Shown here one piece after another: positions 17,633 through 27,626 of a stretch of 64,000 nucleotides of DNA (positions are counted from its first letter, which is position 1; every line of letters starts with the position of its first letter). Where the stretch lies: assembly GCF_011420305.2 (NCBI RefSeq), contig NZ_CP061769.1, forward strand, positions 3,273,001-3,337,000, in the 5' to 3' direction. The notes beneath the pieces were generated by a model that made no database searches, was not told the origin of the DNA, and saw nothing but the letters and a program-made list of their open reading frames with translations. The DNA comes from Nocardioides ochotonae (lineage in GTDB: Bacteria; Actinomycetota; Actinomycetes; Propionibacteriales; Nocardioidaceae). Position numbers and translations under genes: made by a program.

Positions 17633-18215
17633 CCTCGGGCGGGCCGTCGGAGAAGTCCACGACGGTCGTCGGCTCCGCGGGGGTCTCCCCCGCCTCGATC
17701 ACGATGTCGACGTCGTGGTCGAGGTCCTCCTTGACGCCCCAGCCCATCGTGCGCGGCTCGGTCTCGCCGGGCAGGATCAGCGTGCTGGACAGCATCGGCT
17801 CCCCGAGCTCCTCGAGCAGCGCCTGGGCGATGACGTGGTCGGGGATCCGCACGCCGACCGTCTTCTTCTTCGGGTGCAGCAGGCGCCGCGGCACGTCGGG
17901 CATCCCCGGGAGGATGAACGTGTAGGGCCCCGGCGTGGCGGCGCGGATCGCGCGGAACGCCGAGTTGTCGATCTTGACCAGCTGGCCGAGCTGGGAGAAG
18001 TCGCTGCACATCAGCGTGAAGTGGTGGCGGTCGTCGAGGCCGCGGATGCGCAGGATCCGGTCGCGTCCGTCGCGGTTGCCCACCCGGCAGCCCAGGGCGT
18101 AGCCCGAGTCGGTCGGATAGGCCACCAGCGCGTCATCGTCGCGCATCGCGTCGGCGATCTTGGTGATCAGCCGCCGCTGCGGGTTGTCCGGGTGCAGGTC
18201 GACGTAGCGCGCCAT
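17589..18215 (-). CDS. YciO/Sua5/YrdC-type protein
   Basis: A 208-residue protein of the YrdC-fold group; Sua5 members make threonylcarbamoyl-AMP for tRNA t6A37. It shows the nucleotide-binding segments [41 protein letters not shown] and [10 protein letters not shown]. The pattern is nearer YciO than TsaC, so a role in t6A formation is likely but not certain. It lies 7 bases downstream of ispH on the same strand and is probably co-transcribed with it. Confidence 0.85.
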   Translation of the reverse strand: MARYVDLHPDNPQRRLITKIADAMRDDDALVAYPTDSGYALGCRVGNRDGRDRILRIRGLDDRHHFTLMCSDFSQLGQLVKIDNSAFRAIRAATPGPYTFILPGMPDVPRRLLHPKKKTVGVRIPDHVIAQALLEELGEPMLSSTLILPGETEPRTMGWGVKEDLDHDVDIVIEAGETPAEPTTVVDFSDGPPEVIRRGAGDPSRFEG

Positions 18216-18222
18216 CGGCGGA

Positions 18223-19230
18223 TCAGCCCTTCGCCGCCGCGGCGGCCTTCAGGTCGCGCCGCAGCTCCTTGGGCAGGGAGAAGATCAGCGACTCCTCGGC
18301 GCTGTGCACGGCGCGCGCCTCGGGGAAGCCCCGCTCGGCGAGGAAGGACAGCACGCCCTGCACCAGCTCCTCGGGCACGCTGGCGCCACTGGTCACGCTC
18401 ACCGAGCGCACCCCCTCGAGCCAGGACTCCTCGATCTCCGAGGCGTCGTCGACGCGGTACGACGCCCGCGCGCCCGCCTCGAGAGCGACCTCGACCAGGC
18501 GCACCGAGTTGGAGGAGTTGCCCGAGCCGACCACGATCAGCAGGTCCGACTGCGGCGCGATCTCCTTCACCGCCAGCTGGCGGTTCTGGGTGGCGTAGCA
18601 GATGTCGTCGCTCGGCGGGTCGAGCAGGTCGGGGAAGCGCTCGCGGATCGCGGCCACGGTCTCGAGGGTCTCGTCGACCGAGAGCGTCGTCTGGGAGAGC
18701 CAGGCCACCCGCTTCGGGTCACGGACGGTGATGCCGGCGACGTCCTGGGGGCCCTCCACGAGCTGGATGTGCTCGGGCGCCTCCCCGGCGGTGCCCTCGA
18801 CCTCCTCGTGCCCGGCGTGGCCGATCAGCAGGATGTCGTAGTCGTCGGCGGCGAAGCGCTTGGCCTCGTGGTGGACCTTGGTCACCAGCGGGCAGGTCGC
18901 GTCGATCGTCTTCAGCTCGCGCTCGGCGGCCTGGGCGTGCACCGCGGGCGACACGCCGTGGGCCGAGAACACCACCGTGGCGCCGGCCGGGACCTCGTCG
19001 AGCTCCTCGACGAAGATCGCGCCGCGCGCCTCCAGGTCGGAGACGACGTGCTTGTTGTGGACGATCTGCTTGCGCACGTACACCGGAGCGCCGTAGAGGC
19101 CCAGTGCCTCCTCGACCGTGACCACCGCGCGGTCGACGCCCGCGCAGTAGCCACGCGGCGCCGCCAGGAGGACGGCCTTCTCGGCCTCCTCGGCGCTCAG
19201 GACCGGCGGCATGCCCACGTGGGTAGTCAT
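18223..19230 (-). CDS. ispH: 4-hydroxy-3-methylbut-2-enyl diphosphate reductase
   Basis: A 335-residue enzyme of the last step of the MEP isoprenoid pathway, giving IPP and DMAPP. The three [4Fe-4S] ligands are visible: Cys in [12 protein letters not shown], in [11 protein letters not shown] and in [11 protein letters not shown]. Also present are the HNKHVV and SAHGVSP motifs and GSGNSSNS. It is divergent from xseA across only 45 bases, an arrangement common in actinobacteria. TAGACT ends 6 bases before the ATG. Confidence 0.97.
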   Translation of the reverse strand: MTTHVGMPPVLSAEEAEKAVLLAAPRGYCAGVDRAVVTVEEALGLYGAPVYVRKQIVHNKHVVSDLEARGAIFVEELDEVPAGATVVFSAHGVSPAVHAQAAERELKTIDATCPLVTKVHHEAKRFAADDYDILLIGHAGHEEVEGTAGEAPEHIQLVEGPQDVAGITVRDPKRVAWLSQTTLSVDETLETVAAIRERFPDLLDPPSDDICYATQNRQLAVKEIAPQSDLLIVVGSGNSSNSVRLVEVALEAGARASYRVDDASEIEESWLEGVRSVSVTSGASVPEELVQGVLSFLAERGFPEARAVHSAEESLIFSLPKELRRDLKAAAAAKG

Positions 19231-19236
19231 GACGTC

Positions 19237-19242
19237 AGTCTA
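19237..19242 (-). promoter_or_regulatory. -10-like hexamer TAGACT before ispH
   Basis: TAGACT ends 6 bases before the ispH ATG, without a Shine-Dalgarno. It faces the xseA promoter across 20 bases. Confidence 0.55.
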
Positions 19243-19262
19243 GGGACGTCGGTGCCATCCCC

Positions 19263-19268
19263 TAATCT
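19263..19268 (+). promoter_or_regulatory. -10-like hexamer TAATCT before xseA
   Basis: TAATCT ends 7 bases before the xseA ATG at 19276, without a Shine-Dalgarno; a leaderless start is likely. Confidence 0.55.
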
Positions 19269-19275
19269 CGCGCCC

Positions 19276-20526
19276 ATGGCCCTGGATACCTCGCTGGAGT
19301 CGCCGGCGCCCGTGCGGCAGATCGCCAACGCGATCTCCGGCTGGGTCGACCGGCTCGGCCCGGTGTGGGTCGAGGGCCAGGTGGCCCAGCTCAACCGCCG
19401 CCCCGGGATGGCCACGGTCTTCCTCACGCTGCGCGACACGGTCGCCGACATCTCGATCACGGTCACCGCCTCGCGCACCTACATCGACGGGCTCAACCCG
19501 CCACTGGTCGAGGGCGCGAGCGTGGTCGTGCACGCCAAGCCGTCGTACTACGCCAACCGCGGCACCCTCTCGCTGCAGGCCCGCACGATCCGGATGGTCG
19601 GACTCGGCGAGCTGCTGGCCCGCCTCGAGCGCCGCCGCCAGCTGCTGGCCGCCGAGGGGCTCTTCGCCGCCGAGCTCAAGCGCCCGCTGCCGTTCCTGCC
19701 CGGCTGCGTCGGGCTGGTCACCGCGCCCAACAGCGCCGCCGAGCGCGACGTCCTCGAGAACGCCCGCCGCCGCTGGCCCGCCGTCCGCTTCGAGGTCGCG
19801 TACGCCGCGATGCAGGGCCCCCGCGCCACCAACGAGGTGATCGAGGGGCTCGAGCGCCTCGACCGCGACCCGGCCGTCGAGGTCATCGTCATCGCCCGCG
19901 GCGGCGGCTCGGTGGAGGACCTGCTGCCGTTCTCCGACGAGGGCCTGGTCCGCGCGGTCGCCAAGGTCCGCACCCCGGTGGTCTCCGCCATCGGCCACGA
20001 GCCCGACAGCCCGCTGCTCGACCTGGTCGCCGACGTCCGCGCCTCCACGCCCACCGACGCGGCCAAGCTCGTCGTGCCCGACGTCGTGGAGGAGCTGCGC
20101 GGGATCGAGCGCGCCCGTGACCGGCTCCGCGCCGGCGTCCATGCGCTGGTCGCCCGGGAGCAGGCCGGCCTCGACGCGCTGCGCTCGCGCCCCGCGCTCG
20201 CCGACCCCCGCTCGCTGCTCGACGCCCGGGGCCAGGAGGTGCTCGCGCTGCGCGATCGCACCCGCCGCACCCTGTCCCACCTGCTCGACCGCGCGGCCGA
20301 CGACATCGGCCACCAGCGGGCCCGCGCCCGCGCCCTCTCGCCGCTGGAGACGCTGCGGCGCGGCTACGCCGTGCTCCAGGACAGCGAGGGACACGTCGTC
20401 ACCTCGGTCGCCGACGTCGCGGCGGGCGAGGCCCTCAGCGTGCGCGTGGCCGACGGCCGCATCCACGCCACCACCACCGACATCCGACCCGACCTCCCGG
20501 AGGACCCCGATGGCCACGAAGACTGA
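19276..20526 (+). CDS. xseA: Exodeoxyribonuclease VII large subunit
   Basis: A 416-residue subunit of exonuclease VII, a single-strand-specific nuclease. An N-terminal OB-fold (about 10-105) is followed by the catalytic domain with [39 protein letters not shown] and [24 protein letters not shown] (quoted in parts: [23 protein letters not shown]). A coiled-coil C-terminus follows. ATG 19276 is directly before the conserved N-terminus. It overlaps xseB by 17 bases. It is the first gene of a two-gene operon, divergent from ispH. Confidence 0.96.
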   Translation: MALDTSLESPAPVRQIANAISGWVDRLGPVWVEGQVAQLNRRPGMATVFLTLRDTVADISITVTASRTYIDGLNPPLVEGASVVVHAKPSYYANRGTLSLQARTIRMVGLGELLARLERRRQLLAAEGLFAAELKRPLPFLPGCVGLVTAPNSAAERDVLENARRRWPAVRFEVAYAAMQGPRATNEVIEGLERLDRDPAVEVIVIARGGGSVEDLLPFSDEGLVRAVAKVRTPVVSAIGHEPDSPLLDLVADVRASTPTDAAKLVVPDVVEELRGIERARDRLRAGVHALVAREQAGLDALRSRPALADPRSLLDARGQEVLALRDRTRRTLSHLLDRAADDIGHQRARARALSPLETLRRGYAVLQDSEGHVVTSVADVAAGEALSVRVADGRIHATTTDIRPDLPEDPDGHED

Positions 20527-20743
20527 CACGACCGGGACCGCCGAGCAGCGCCCCTCCTACGAGCAGGCGCGCGAGGAGCTCATCGACGTGGTCCGCCGCC
20601 TCGAGCAGGGCGGCTCCACCCTCGAGGAGTCGCTGGCGCTGTGGGAGCGCGGCGAGCAGCTCGCCCGGTGGTGCCAGGAGTGGCTCGACGGCGCCCGGGA
20701 GCGCCTCGACGCCGCGATCGCCTCCGAGGACGAGCGGGACTGA
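20510..20743 (+). CDS. xseB: Exodeoxyribonuclease VII small subunit
   Basis: A 77-residue small subunit. The conserved segment [20 protein letters not shown], then [19 protein letters not shown], identifies the family. It starts within the last codons of xseA and ends 5 bases before the convergent DUF4245 gene. The short hairpin ACCCC-N5-GGGGT at 20743-20757 covers both stop codons. Confidence 0.94.
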   Translation: MATKTDTTGTAEQRPSYEQAREELIDVVRRLEQGGSTLEESLALWERGEQLARWCQEWLDGARERLDAAIASEDERD

Positions 20744-20747
20744 CCCC

Positions 20748-21410
20748 TCAGCGGGGTGAGGACGAGGGGCTGCCCGGGTCCGGGCTCCAGGTCGCGGCCC
20801 CCGGGTCGGTGATGTCGACCGGGGCGAAGGTGAGCAGGTCCACCAGGGTCGCGAGGTCCTCGGCGTCGGCGGAGCCGAAGACCAAGATGGTCTCGTTGCC
20901 GACCTCCGCGGCGAACGCGGTGTCGCCGCCCTCGTCGGAGTAGCCGTCCCACTCCGGGGCGATCGCGCCCGGCGTCACGAGGGACTCCTCGGTGGTGGTG
21001 TCCTCGTCGACGAACTGGTCGAGCAGCACGTCGGCCGACTCGTCCTGCTGGCGCACGCCGACGAACTTGCCCTCGTCGGTGAGCATGCCGATGCCCCAGG
21101 CCGGCTGCCGACCGGGGACGTAGTCGATGGAGGTCGCCTTCCAGCCCTCCGGCAGGGTGCGGGGATAGACGACCCGGCGGTCGATGCGCTGCTGGTCGCG
21201 GACCGCGCTGAGGTAGTCGACGGCCTCGACCTCGACCTCCGGCGCGTCGGTGGTCACGCTGCGCAGCAGCATGAACCCGCCGATCGCCACCAGCAGCACC
21301 AGCATCGCGCCGACCATGCCAGCCATCGAGGTCTGGTAGCGCCGGCCCGATCCGCCCGGGTTCGGTCCGCCCTGGCCTCCGGCCTGCCCTGTTCCGCCCT
21401 GCTCGCTCAC
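20748..21410 (-). CDS. DUF4245 membrane-anchored protein
   Basis: A 220-residue protein with a Gly-rich cytoplasmic N-terminus (1-25), one membrane helix (about 30-50) and an outer domain typical of DUF4245 (VVYPRTLPEGWKATS, GMLTDEGKFVGVRQ, FGSADAEDLATLV). Function unknown; in mycobacteria a homologue lies beside glpX, as I recall. The GTG at 21410 has GAGG about 8 bases upstream and is preferred to a start 25 codons earlier. It is divergent from the HTH-TOBE gene, so the paired palindromes between them may affect both. Confidence 0.8.
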   Translation of the reverse strand: MSEQGGTGQAGGQGGPNPGGSGRRYQTSMAGMVGAMLVLLVAIGGFMLLRSVTTDAPEVEVEAVDYLSAVRDQQRIDRRVVYPRTLPEGWKATSIDYVPGRQPAWGIGMLTDEGKFVGVRQQDESADVLLDQFVDEDTTTEESLVTPGAIAPEWDGYSDEGGDTAFAAEVGNETILVFGSADAEDLATLVDLLTFAPVDITDPGAATWSPDPGSPSSSPR

Positions 21411-21478
21411 GCGCACATCCTCACAGGTGCCGCCATCAGCCGACTCGCCCGCCCCGCCGTACCGACCACCATCCCACT

Positions 21479-21524
21479 CCCGCACCTGCGGCAGATGGGG
21501 TGCTTGATTCCCGCATCTGCGGCA
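21479..21524. promoter_or_regulatory. Two tandem palindromic operator-like repeats before the molybdate operon
   Basis: CCCGCACCTGCGGCA (21479-21493) and CCCGCATCTGCGGCA (21510-21524) differ by one base and are 31 bp apart, about three helical turns. Each contains the palindrome CCGCA-N2-TGCGG. They sit directly before the HTH-TOBE gene start at 21535, so they are probable autoregulatory sites for that protein. Confidence 0.6.
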
Positions 21525-21528
21525 TGAT
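21523..21528 (+). promoter_or_regulatory. -10-like CATGAT before the HTH-TOBE gene
   Basis: CATGAT ends 6 bases before the GTG start, with no Shine-Dalgarno. It touches the second palindrome, so a bound regulator would block RNA polymerase. A non-consensus hexamer, hence low confidence. Confidence 0.35.
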
Positions 21529-21534
21529 GCCCGA

Positions 21535-21930
21535 GTGACGACCTACCGGATTGCGGAAGCCGCCGACCTGCTGGGCGTGAGTGACGACACCATGCGCCGC
21601 TGGGCGGAGGCCGGCCGGGTCCCGACCTCCGTCGCCTCGGGGCGCACAGTGATCGCCGGCGCCGACCTGGCCGCGCTCGCCGAGTCGCTCGCCGACCAGC
21701 CCGACCGCGACCGCACCCGCGCCTCCTCCGTGAGCGCGCGCAACCGCCTCGACGGCATCGTCACCCGGGTCGTGAAGGACACCGTGATGGCGCAGGTCGA
21801 GATGATCTGCGGGCGCTACCGGATGGTCTCCTTGATGAGCACCGAGGCCGCCGAGGAGCTGGGCCTGGTCCCCGGGGCCCGCGCGATCGCCTCGGTGAAG
21901 TCCACCAACGTGGTCGTGGAGCGGCCGTGA
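21535..21930 (+). CDS. HTH-TOBE molybdate-type regulator
   Basis: A 131-residue protein combining a MerR/excisionase-like helix-turn-helix (residues 1-55: [20 protein letters not shown]) with a C-terminal TOBE/Mop-like domain (about 67-131: [20 protein letters not shown], then [19 protein letters not shown]) that binds molybdate or tungstate oxyanions. It opens the modABC operon and overlaps modA by 4 bases (GTGA). It most likely senses oxyanion and controls this operon through the palindromes upstream. The GTG at 21535 appears leaderless. Such short HTH-Mop proteins replace the longer ModE in many actinobacteria. Confidence 0.82.
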   Translation: MTTYRIAEAADLLGVSDDTMRRWAEAGRVPTSVASGRTVIAGADLAALAESLADQPDRDRTRASSVSARNRLDGIVTRVVKDTVMAQVEMICGRYRMVSLMSTEAAEELGLVPGARAIASVKSTNVVVERP

Positions 21931-22691
21931 GCACCGCGCGGACCCGAGCCGCGGCGCTGCTCGCCACCCTTGCCCTGCTCACCGGCACCGCCGCCTGCGG
22001 CGACGCCGACGACTCCCCCACCCTCACGGTGTACGCCGCGGCGTCGCTGCAGGCTCCCCTGGACGAGCTCGTCGAGGACTTCGAGCGCAGCCACGACGGG
22101 GTCGAGGTCGTCGTGAGCTACGCAGGCTCCTCGGACCTGGTCGCCCAGCTCGGCGAGGGTGCCCGCGCGGACGTGCTGGCCACCGCCGACACCGCCACGA
22201 TGGACCGGCTGGTCGCCGAGGGCCTCGCCGCGGGCGAGCCGCAGGTCTTCGCGACCAACACGCTGAGCATCGCGGTCCCGCCCGGCAACCCGGCGGGCGT
22301 CACCGGTCTCGCCGACCTCGCCCGCGAGGACCTCTCCGTCGTCGTGTGCGCGCCGCAGGTCCCGTGCGGGGCCGCGGCGCGGCGCCTGGCCGACGTCGCC
22401 GGCGTCCGACTGGCCCCCGACAGCGAGGAGCAGTCGGTCACCGACGTGCTCGGCAAGGTCGCCTCCGGCGAGGCCGACGCCGGGCTGGTCTACGTCACCG
22501 ACGTCCTCGCCGCCGGCGACCGGGTCGAGGAGGTCGCGGTCCCCGAGGCCGCGCGGGCGGTCAACGACTACCCGGTCACCGTGCTCGCCGACGCCCGCGA
22601 GGACGCCCTCGCCGCCGAGCTCGTCGACCTCCTCCTCGGCGAGACCGGCCAGCGAGCACTGGAGCGGGCCGGCTTCGGCCCGCCGCGCTGA
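21927..22691 (+). CDS. modA: Molybdate ABC transporter substrate-binding lipoprotein
   Basis: A 254-residue exported binding protein for molybdate/tungstate. Lipobox TAAC with Cys24, then the ModA-type start [16 protein letters not shown]. Further typical segments are [24 protein letters not shown] (first part [11 protein letters not shown]), [12 protein letters not shown], and [11 protein letters not shown]. It overlaps the regulator upstream and is 8 bases from modB. Role: deliver oxyanion to ModBC at the membrane. Confidence 0.93.
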   Translation: MSTARTRAAALLATLALLTGTAACGDADDSPTLTVYAAASLQAPLDELVEDFERSHDGVEVVVSYAGSSDLVAQLGEGARADVLATADTATMDRLVAEGLAAGEPQVFATNTLSIAVPPGNPAGVTGLADLAREDLSVVVCAPQVPCGAAARRLADVAGVRLAPDSEEQSVTDVLGKVASGEADAGLVYVTDVLAAGDRVEEVAVPEAARAVNDYPVTVLADAREDALAAELVDLLLGETGQRALERAGFGPPR

Positions 22692-22699
22692 GGCCGCCG

Positions 22700-23488
22700 A
22701 TGACCCACGTCCGCGCCGTCGGCCTGCCCCGCTGGCTCTTCGTCCCTGCCGCCCTCGGCGCCACCCTGGTGCTGCTGCCGCTGGTGGCGATGGTGCTGCG
22801 GGTGCCCTGGACCGACTTCCCGGCCCTGGTCACCGGCGCCTCTGCGCAGGAGGCCCTGTGGCTCAGCCTGCGCACGTCGGCCACCAGCACCGTGCTGTGC
22901 GTGCTGCTCGGCGTACCCCTGGCGATGGTGCTGGCGCGCACGTCGTTCCGCGGCCAGGCGGTGCTGCGCTCGCTGGTGCTGCTGCCGCTGGTGCTGCCGC
23001 CGGTGGTCGGCGGCATCGCGCTGCTCTACACCTTCGGGCGCCGCGGCCTGCTCGGGGAGAGCCTGGAGGTGCTCGGCATCCAGGTGGCGTTCACCACCGC
23101 CGCGGTGGTGCTCGCCCAGACCTTCGTCGCGCTGCCGTTCCTGGTGCTCAGCCTGGAGGGCTCGCTGCGCACCGCCGGGGAGCGGTACGACGTGGTGGCC
23201 GCCTCGCTGGGAGCGTCCCCCACGACGGTGTTCCGCCGCGTCACGCTGCCGCTGACCCTGCCCGGCCTGGTGTCCGGCGCGGTGCTGGCCTTCGCGCGGG
23301 CCCTCGGGGAGTTCGGGGCGACCATCACCTTCGCCGGGAGCCTGGAGGGCGTGACCCGCACCCTGCCGCTGGAGGTCTACCTGCTGCGCGAGAGCGATCC
23401 GGACGGCGCGGTGGCGCTCTCGCTCCTGCTGGTCGTCGTGGCGATCGCGGTCATCGGCGCCACCCGGCAGGGTCGGGTGCCGCGATGA
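22700..23488 (+). CDS. modB: Molybdate ABC transporter permease
   Basis: A 262-residue integral membrane permease with about six helices. The binding-protein-dependent transport motif is visible as [20 protein letters not shown], followed by [14 protein letters not shown], which is typical of ModB. ATG 22700 is preferred; it is 8 bases after modA and is followed by a hydrophobic segment. It overlaps modC by 4 bases (ATGA at 23485-23488). Confidence 0.92.
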   Translation: MTHVRAVGLPRWLFVPAALGATLVLLPLVAMVLRVPWTDFPALVTGASAQEALWLSLRTSATSTVLCVLLGVPLAMVLARTSFRGQAVLRSLVLLPLVLPPVVGGIALLYTFGRRGLLGESLEVLGIQVAFTTAAVVLAQTFVALPFLVLSLEGSLRTAGERYDVVAASLGASPTTVFRRVTLPLTLPGLVSGAVLAFARALGEFGATITFAGSLEGVTRTLPLEVYLLRESDPDGAVALSLLLVVVAIAVIGATRQGRVPR

Positions 23489-24624
23489 GCGCCGCGCCCA
23501 CGGCCGCCCGCAGCGCCCTCGAGATCGACGTCCGCCTCGACGAGCGTGACGTCGAGGTGGCCCTGTCCCTGGCTCCGGGCGAGACCCTCGCCGTGCTCGG
23601 ACCCAACGGCGCCGGCAAGTCGACGCTGCTGGCCACCATCGCCGGACTCCTGCGCCCCGACCGGGGCCGGGTGAGCATCGGCGGGCGGGAGGTCAGCGGA
23701 CCCGACACCTGGCTCGCCCCGCACCGGCGCCGGGTGGCGCTGCTGTCGCAGGACCCGCTGCTCTTCCCCCACCTCGACGTGCTCGACAACGTCGCCTTCG
23801 GCCCACGCAGCGCGGGCGCCGGGCGCCGCCAGGCACGCGAGCTGGCACGCCACTGGCTGGGCGAGGTCGGCGTCGAGGACCTCGCCCCGCGGCGTCCCGC
23901 CTCGCTCTCCGGAGGACAGGCGCAGCGGGTGGCGGTGGCCCGCGCCCTCGCGGCCGAGCCCGAGCTGCTGCTGCTCGACGAGCCGATGGCCGCGCTCGAC
24001 GTCTCGGTGGCCCCCGCGCTGCGCCAGGTGCTGCGTCGCGTCCTCGCCGAGCGCAGCACCGTGCTGGTCACCCACGACGTCCTCGACGCGCTGCTGCTCG
24101 CCGACCGGGTGGTCGTGCTGGAGGCCGGGCGCGTGGTCGAGGACGGCCCGACCGGCGACGTGCTCACCCGCCCCCGCAGCGCGTTCGCGGCCCGCGTCGC
24201 CGGGCTCAACCTGCTCGCCGGGCGCTGGGAGGACGGCGTCCGCACCCCCGACGGCCGCCTCGTCCACGGCAGCGTCGTCGGCCCGCAGCCCGCCCCCGGC
24301 CAGGACGTGGTCGCGGTGTTCCGCCCCGAGGCGGTGTCGGTGTTCGACCACGCCCCCGGCGGCAGCCCGCGCAACGTCTTCGACGTCACCGTCACCGAGC
24401 TCGAGCCCGTCGGTGGCGTCGTGCGGGTGCGGGCGGGGGCGCTCGCCGCCGACGTGACGACCCGCGCCGTACCCGATCTGGACCTCGTGCCGGGCTCCCG
24501 GGCGACCTTCACGGTCAAGGCGACGGAGGTCTCGGTCTACCTCGCGTCAGCGAACCCGACCGGACCGATAGGGTTCGAGCATGACGGAGCCGGACACCCT
24601 GAGCGTCGACCCCCAGTCCCCTGA
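23485..24624 (+). CDS. modC: Molybdate ABC transporter ATP-binding protein
   Basis: A 379-residue ATPase. Walker [10 protein letters not shown]-loop SQDPLLFPH, signature LSGGQAQR, Walker B LLLLDEP and switch His in LVTHD all lie in the first 220 residues. The C-terminal part (about 285-350) is a TOBE-like oxyanion domain ([20 protein letters not shown]). ATG 23485 overlaps modB. The last 44 bases overlap the start of glpX, so the glpX promoter hexamer lies inside modC. Confidence 0.92.
   Translation: MSAAPTAARSALEIDVRLDERDVEVALSLAPGETLAVLGPNGAGKSTLLATIAGLLRPDRGRVSIGGREVSGPDTWLAPHRRRVALLSQDPLLFPHLDVLDNVAFGPRSAGAGRRQARELARHWLGEVGVEDLAPRRPASLSGGQAQRVAVARALAAEPELLLLDEPMAALDVSVAPALRQVLRRVLAERSTVLVTHDVLDALLLADRVVVLEAGRVVEDGPTGDVLTRPRSAFAARVAGLNLLAGRWEDGVRTPDGRLVHGSVVGPQPAPGQDVVAVFRPEAVSVFDHAPGGSPRNVFDVTVTELEPVGGVVRVRAGALAADVTTRAVPDLDLVPGSRATFTVKATEVSVYLASANPTGPIGFEHDGAGHPERRPPVP
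24569..24574 (+). promoter_or_regulatory. -10-like hexamer TAGGGT before glpX
   Basis: TAGGGT ends 6 bases before the glpX ATG and lies within the modC coding end; it gives glpX its own likely leaderless promoter. Confidence 0.5.
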
Positions 24625-25603
24625 CCGCAACCTCGCCCTGGAGCTGGTGCGGGTCACCGAGGCGGCCGCCATGGCCGCAGGCCGCTGGGTCGGCAGGGGT
24701 GACAAGAACGGCGCCGACGGCGTCGCGGTGAACGCGATGCGCGTGATGATCTCCACGATCGGCATGAACGGCACCGTCGTGATCGGCGAGGGCGAGAAGG
24801 ACAACGCCCCGATGCTCTACAACGGCGAGACCGTCGGCGACGGCACCGGCCCCGAGTGCGACGTGGCGGTCGACCCGATCGACGGCACCACCCTGACCGC
24901 CAAGGGCATGAGCAACGCGGTCGCCGTGCTCGCCGTGGCCCCGCGCGGCTCGATGTACGACCCCTCCGCGGTGTTCTACATGGAGAAGCTGGTGGCCGGC
25001 CCCGAGGCCGCCGACGTCGTCGACATCCGCCTGCCCGCGGCCGAGAACATCCGCCGGGTGGCCAAGGCGAAGGGCTCGCAGCCCGAGGACATCACCGTCG
25101 TGCTGCTCGACCGCCCCCGCCACGCCGAGCTCGCCGACGAGATCCGCGCCGCCGGCGCCCGCATCAAGTTCATCAGCGACGGCGACGTGGCCGGCGCCAT
25201 CATGGCCGCCCGCCCCGAGACCGGCATCGACCTGCTGCTCGGCGTCGGCGGCACCCCCGAGGGCATCATCGCCGCCTGCGCGATGAAGAGCATGGGCGGC
25301 GTCATCCAGGCCCGCCTGTGGCCCCAGGACGACGAGGAGCGCCAGCGCGCCCTCGACGCGGGCCACAACCTCGACCCGGACTTCGTGCTCGGCACCGACG
25401 ACCTGGTCACCGGCGACGACTGCTTCTTCGTGGCCACCGGCATCACCGACGGCGAGCTGCTGCGCGGCGTGCGCTACCGCGCCGGCGGCGCGAGCACCCA
25501 GTCGCTGGTGATGCGCTCGCGCAGCGGCACGATCCGCACCATCACCTCCGAGCACCGCCTGGAGAAGCTACGCGCTTTCTCCGCGATCGACTTCGACCAC
25601 TGA
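24581..25603 (+). CDS. glpX: Class II fructose-1,6-bisphosphatase
   Basis: A 340-residue gluconeogenic enzyme hydrolysing fructose 1,6-bisphosphate. Motifs: [29 protein letters not shown] (metal-binding), [13 protein letters not shown] and [16 protein letters not shown] (as [12 protein letters not shown]). Length is standard. It is the only such enzyme in the window, as expected in actinobacteria where GlpX is the main FBPase. The 3' end overlaps the convergent hydrolase gene by 36 bases. Confidence 0.97.
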   Translation: MTEPDTLSVDPQSPDRNLALELVRVTEAAAMAAGRWVGRGDKNGADGVAVNAMRVMISTIGMNGTVVIGEGEKDNAPMLYNGETVGDGTGPECDVAVDPIDGTTLTAKGMSNAVAVLAVAPRGSMYDPSAVFYMEKLVAGPEAADVVDIRLPAAENIRRVAKAKGSQPEDITVVLLDRPRHAELADEIRAAGARIKFISDGDVAGAIMAARPETGIDLLLGVGGTPEGIIAACAMKSMGGVIQARLWPQDDEERQRALDAGHNLDPDFVLGTDDLVTGDDCFFVATGITDGELLRGVRYRAGGASTQSLVMRSRSGTIRTITSEHRLEKLRAFSAIDFDH

Positions 25604-26425
25604 GGCGAGGCCGGTCCGGCCGGCGGGCACGTCCCGCGGCCGGACCGCCGCGACCACGTGGGCAATGACCCGCGGGTCGAGCACCATCCCGATGTGCGAG
25701 GCGGTCACCTCGACCGCCTCGGCCAGCGGGTCCACGCAGGCCCGCCAGTCCACGATCCCGTCGCGCCTGCTGTAGATCGCGGTGAAGCCGATCCCGGGCG
25801 GCACCGGCTCCCGGCTCTCCTCGAAGCTGCGCCGCGCGCACGCCCCCGCCAGGCACTCCTCGGCCATCAGGCCGGACAACCCGGCGCGGCTCAGGCGCAC
25901 GAGCGCCTCCGCGGCCGCACTCAGCGACGGGTGGTGGGCCCCCGGCGCCAGCATCGGACTGCCCATCGTGACGATGCTGGACACCAGGTCGGGGCGTCGT
26001 ACGGCGATCCCGCGCGCCAGCATCCCGCCCAGGCTGTGGCCCACGAGCTGCACCCGGCTCCCCCGGCGCTGGGCGATCGACTCCAGGCGCGCCTCGAGCT
26101 CGGCGGCGGCGTCGAGCGTGCACCCGACGTTGGCCCGGATCTGGGAGCGGTAGGTGCGCAGCCCGTGCGCGCGCAGCGCGCGCCCCAGCGGGCGCAGTGA
26201 CAGGTCCCCGGCGAGGAAGCCCGGCACCAGCAGCACCGGGTCGGCCTCGCGCAGCGTCACCCGCGAGGCGTACGGCGTGGCGCGGCGGACCCGCCGGTCC
26301 CCCACCCGGCTGTGGGCGTAGCGGGTGGCCTCGAGCAGCAGGCTGCTCTCGCGCAGCACCGCGCGCGGCGCCAGGCGCGCATAGCCGTCGGGCAGCAGGA
26401 ACGCGCCGAGTGTGGAACTGGTCAC
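25568..26425 (-). CDS. Alpha/beta hydrolase, lipase-like
   Basis: A 285-residue alpha/beta hydrolase without a signal peptide. The oxyanion/entry segment is [20 protein letters not shown], the nucleophile elbow [10 protein letters not shown], the acid region [10 protein letters not shown] and the histidine ASHIGM. This resembles lipase class 2/PGAP1-like acylhydrolases, and the cysteines ECLAGAC may form a disulfide. The GTG at 26425 starts nearest the fold; a longer frame to 26512 is possible. Convergent with glpX and overlapping its end. Substrate unknown. Confidence 0.8.
   Translation of the reverse strand: MTSSTLGAFLLPDGYARLAPRAVLRESSLLLEATRYAHSRVGDRRVRRATPYASRVTLREADPVLLVPGFLAGDLSLRPLGRALRAHGLRTYRSQIRANVGCTLDAAAELEARLESIAQRRGSRVQLVGHSLGGMLARGIAVRRPDLVSSIVTMGSPMLAPGAHHPSLSAAAEALVRLSRAGLSGLMAEECLAGACARRSFEESREPVPPGIGFTAIYSRRDGIVDWRACVDPLAEAVEVTASHIGMVLDPRVIAHVVAAVRPRDVPAGRTGLASVVEVDRGESA
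25613..25646 (+). terminator. Terminator-like hairpin after glpX, inside the convergent gene
   Basis: Inverted repeat GGTCCGGCCG (25613-25622) / CGGCCGGACC (25637-25646), extended by CGGG/CCCG around the loop CACGT with one bulged G. It lies ten bases after the glpX stop, within the last codons of the opposing gene, and has no U-tract. Confidence 0.5.
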
Positions 26426-26548
26426 ACCGGAAGGTACCCCGCACACCGCTCGCGCACCGGCGCTTCGGACTCCGGGCGTGGACCGGCCCGTGGCGCCACC
26501 GATCCTGATCATGGCCCCGGCACCCGGCGATGGGTCAGACTACGAGTC

Positions 26549-27478
26549 ATGAGCAGCAGCACGACGCCGACCGAACGTCCCGTCCCCGAGTCCGAGGAGC
26601 TCTTCGCGCCCGTCGGGCGGGGTATCGAGCTGTGCTACCAGACCTTCGGCGACCCCGACGGCGACCCGCTGATCCTGGTGATGGGCCTCGGCGGGCCGAT
26701 GGGTTGGTGGCCGGCGCCGCTGTGCCGACTGCTCGCCGAGCGCGGGTTCTACGTCGTGCGCTTCGACAACCGCGACATCGGCCGCTCGACGCGGGTGACC
26801 GGCCGTGTGGGCCGCGCGACGATCGTGCGGGCCTTCGGCGGCGCGCCCGTGCGGGCGCCGTACACGATCTCCGACATGGCGGCCGACGCCGTCGGCCTGC
26901 TCGACCACCTCGGGATCGAGCGCGCCCACGTGGTGGGGGTGTCGATGGGCGGGATGATCGCGCAGACCATGGCGATCGAGTTCCCCCAGCGGGTCGCCTC
27001 GTTGACCAGCATCATGTCGACGACCGGCAAGCGCACCGTCGGCTGGCAGCACCCCAGCCTGCTGCCCCGTCTGATGGCCAAGCGCGGCGCGACCAAGGCG
27101 CAGTACATCGCCATCAGCGCCCGGATGGCCCGGCTGATCGGCTCCCCGGCGTACCCCGAGACCACGGCGACGCTGCGCGCCCGCGCCGAGGAGACCTGGG
27201 ACCGCGGCCTGAACCCGGCGGGGGTGCTGCGCCAGATGCTGGCCGTGCTCACCCAGCCCAACCGCGGAGCGCGGCTGCGCGGCCTGCGGGTCCCCACGAC
27301 CGTGATCCACGGGCTCGCCGACAAGATGGTCCACGTCTCCGGCGGACGCGCCACCGCCGCGGCGATCCCCGGCGCCGAGCTGGTGCTGATCGACGGGATG
27401 GGCCACGACATGCCGCACCAACTGCACCGCACGCTCGCCGACGCGATCCGCCGCACCGCCGACCGCGCCCAGGGCTGA
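26549..27478 (+). CDS. Alpha/beta hydrolase
   Basis: A 309-residue cytoplasmic alpha/beta hydrolase of the epoxide-hydrolase/lactonase-like type. HG-type entry motif MGLGGPMGWWP, nucleophile GVSMGGMIAQ, acid in VIHGLADKMVH and histidine GHDMPHQ are all in order. The start ATG at 26549 is preceded by CAGACT 7 bases away. Divergent from the other hydrolase across 123 bases. Substrate unknown. Confidence 0.85.
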   Translation: MSSSTTPTERPVPESEELFAPVGRGIELCYQTFGDPDGDPLILVMGLGGPMGWWPAPLCRLLAERGFYVVRFDNRDIGRSTRVTGRVGRATIVRAFGGAPVRAPYTISDMAADAVGLLDHLGIERAHVVGVSMGGMIAQTMAIEFPQRVASLTSIMSTTGKRTVGWQHPSLLPRLMAKRGATKAQYIAISARMARLIGSPAYPETTATLRARAEETWDRGLNPAGVLRQMLAVLTQPNRGARLRGLRVPTTVIHGLADKMVHVSGGRATAAAIPGAELVLIDGMGHDMPHQLHRTLADAIRRTADRAQG

Positions 27479-27597
27479 GACGCCACCCTCCCCCTCCCCG
27501 CGCGACGCCCGCCGCCGCCCCAACGCCCGGCGCCCCACGCCCAGCAGGGCGCACCGGTCTGGTCCACCGACGTTTCCGCCAACCCCGGACGGGGTTA

Positions 27598-27626
27598 TGG
27601 ACAAACGGGACATAGGGGACTAGACG
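27598..27626 (+). promoter_or_regulatory. Promoter of the sugar ABC operon
   Basis: TGGACA (27598-27603) and TAGACG (27621-27626) are spaced by 17 bases, a good vegetative spacing, with a transcript start expected near 27633. The -10 lacks the final T. Confidence 0.45.

Noticed and set aside
19240..20529. Long minus-strand open frame antisense to xseA
   Set aside because: A codon-phase shadow of xseA in GC-rich DNA, with repetitive Gly/Val/Asp/Arg composition.
20743..20757. Terminator between xseB and the DUF4245 gene
   Set aside because: Only a 5-bp stem; too weak to list as a terminator.
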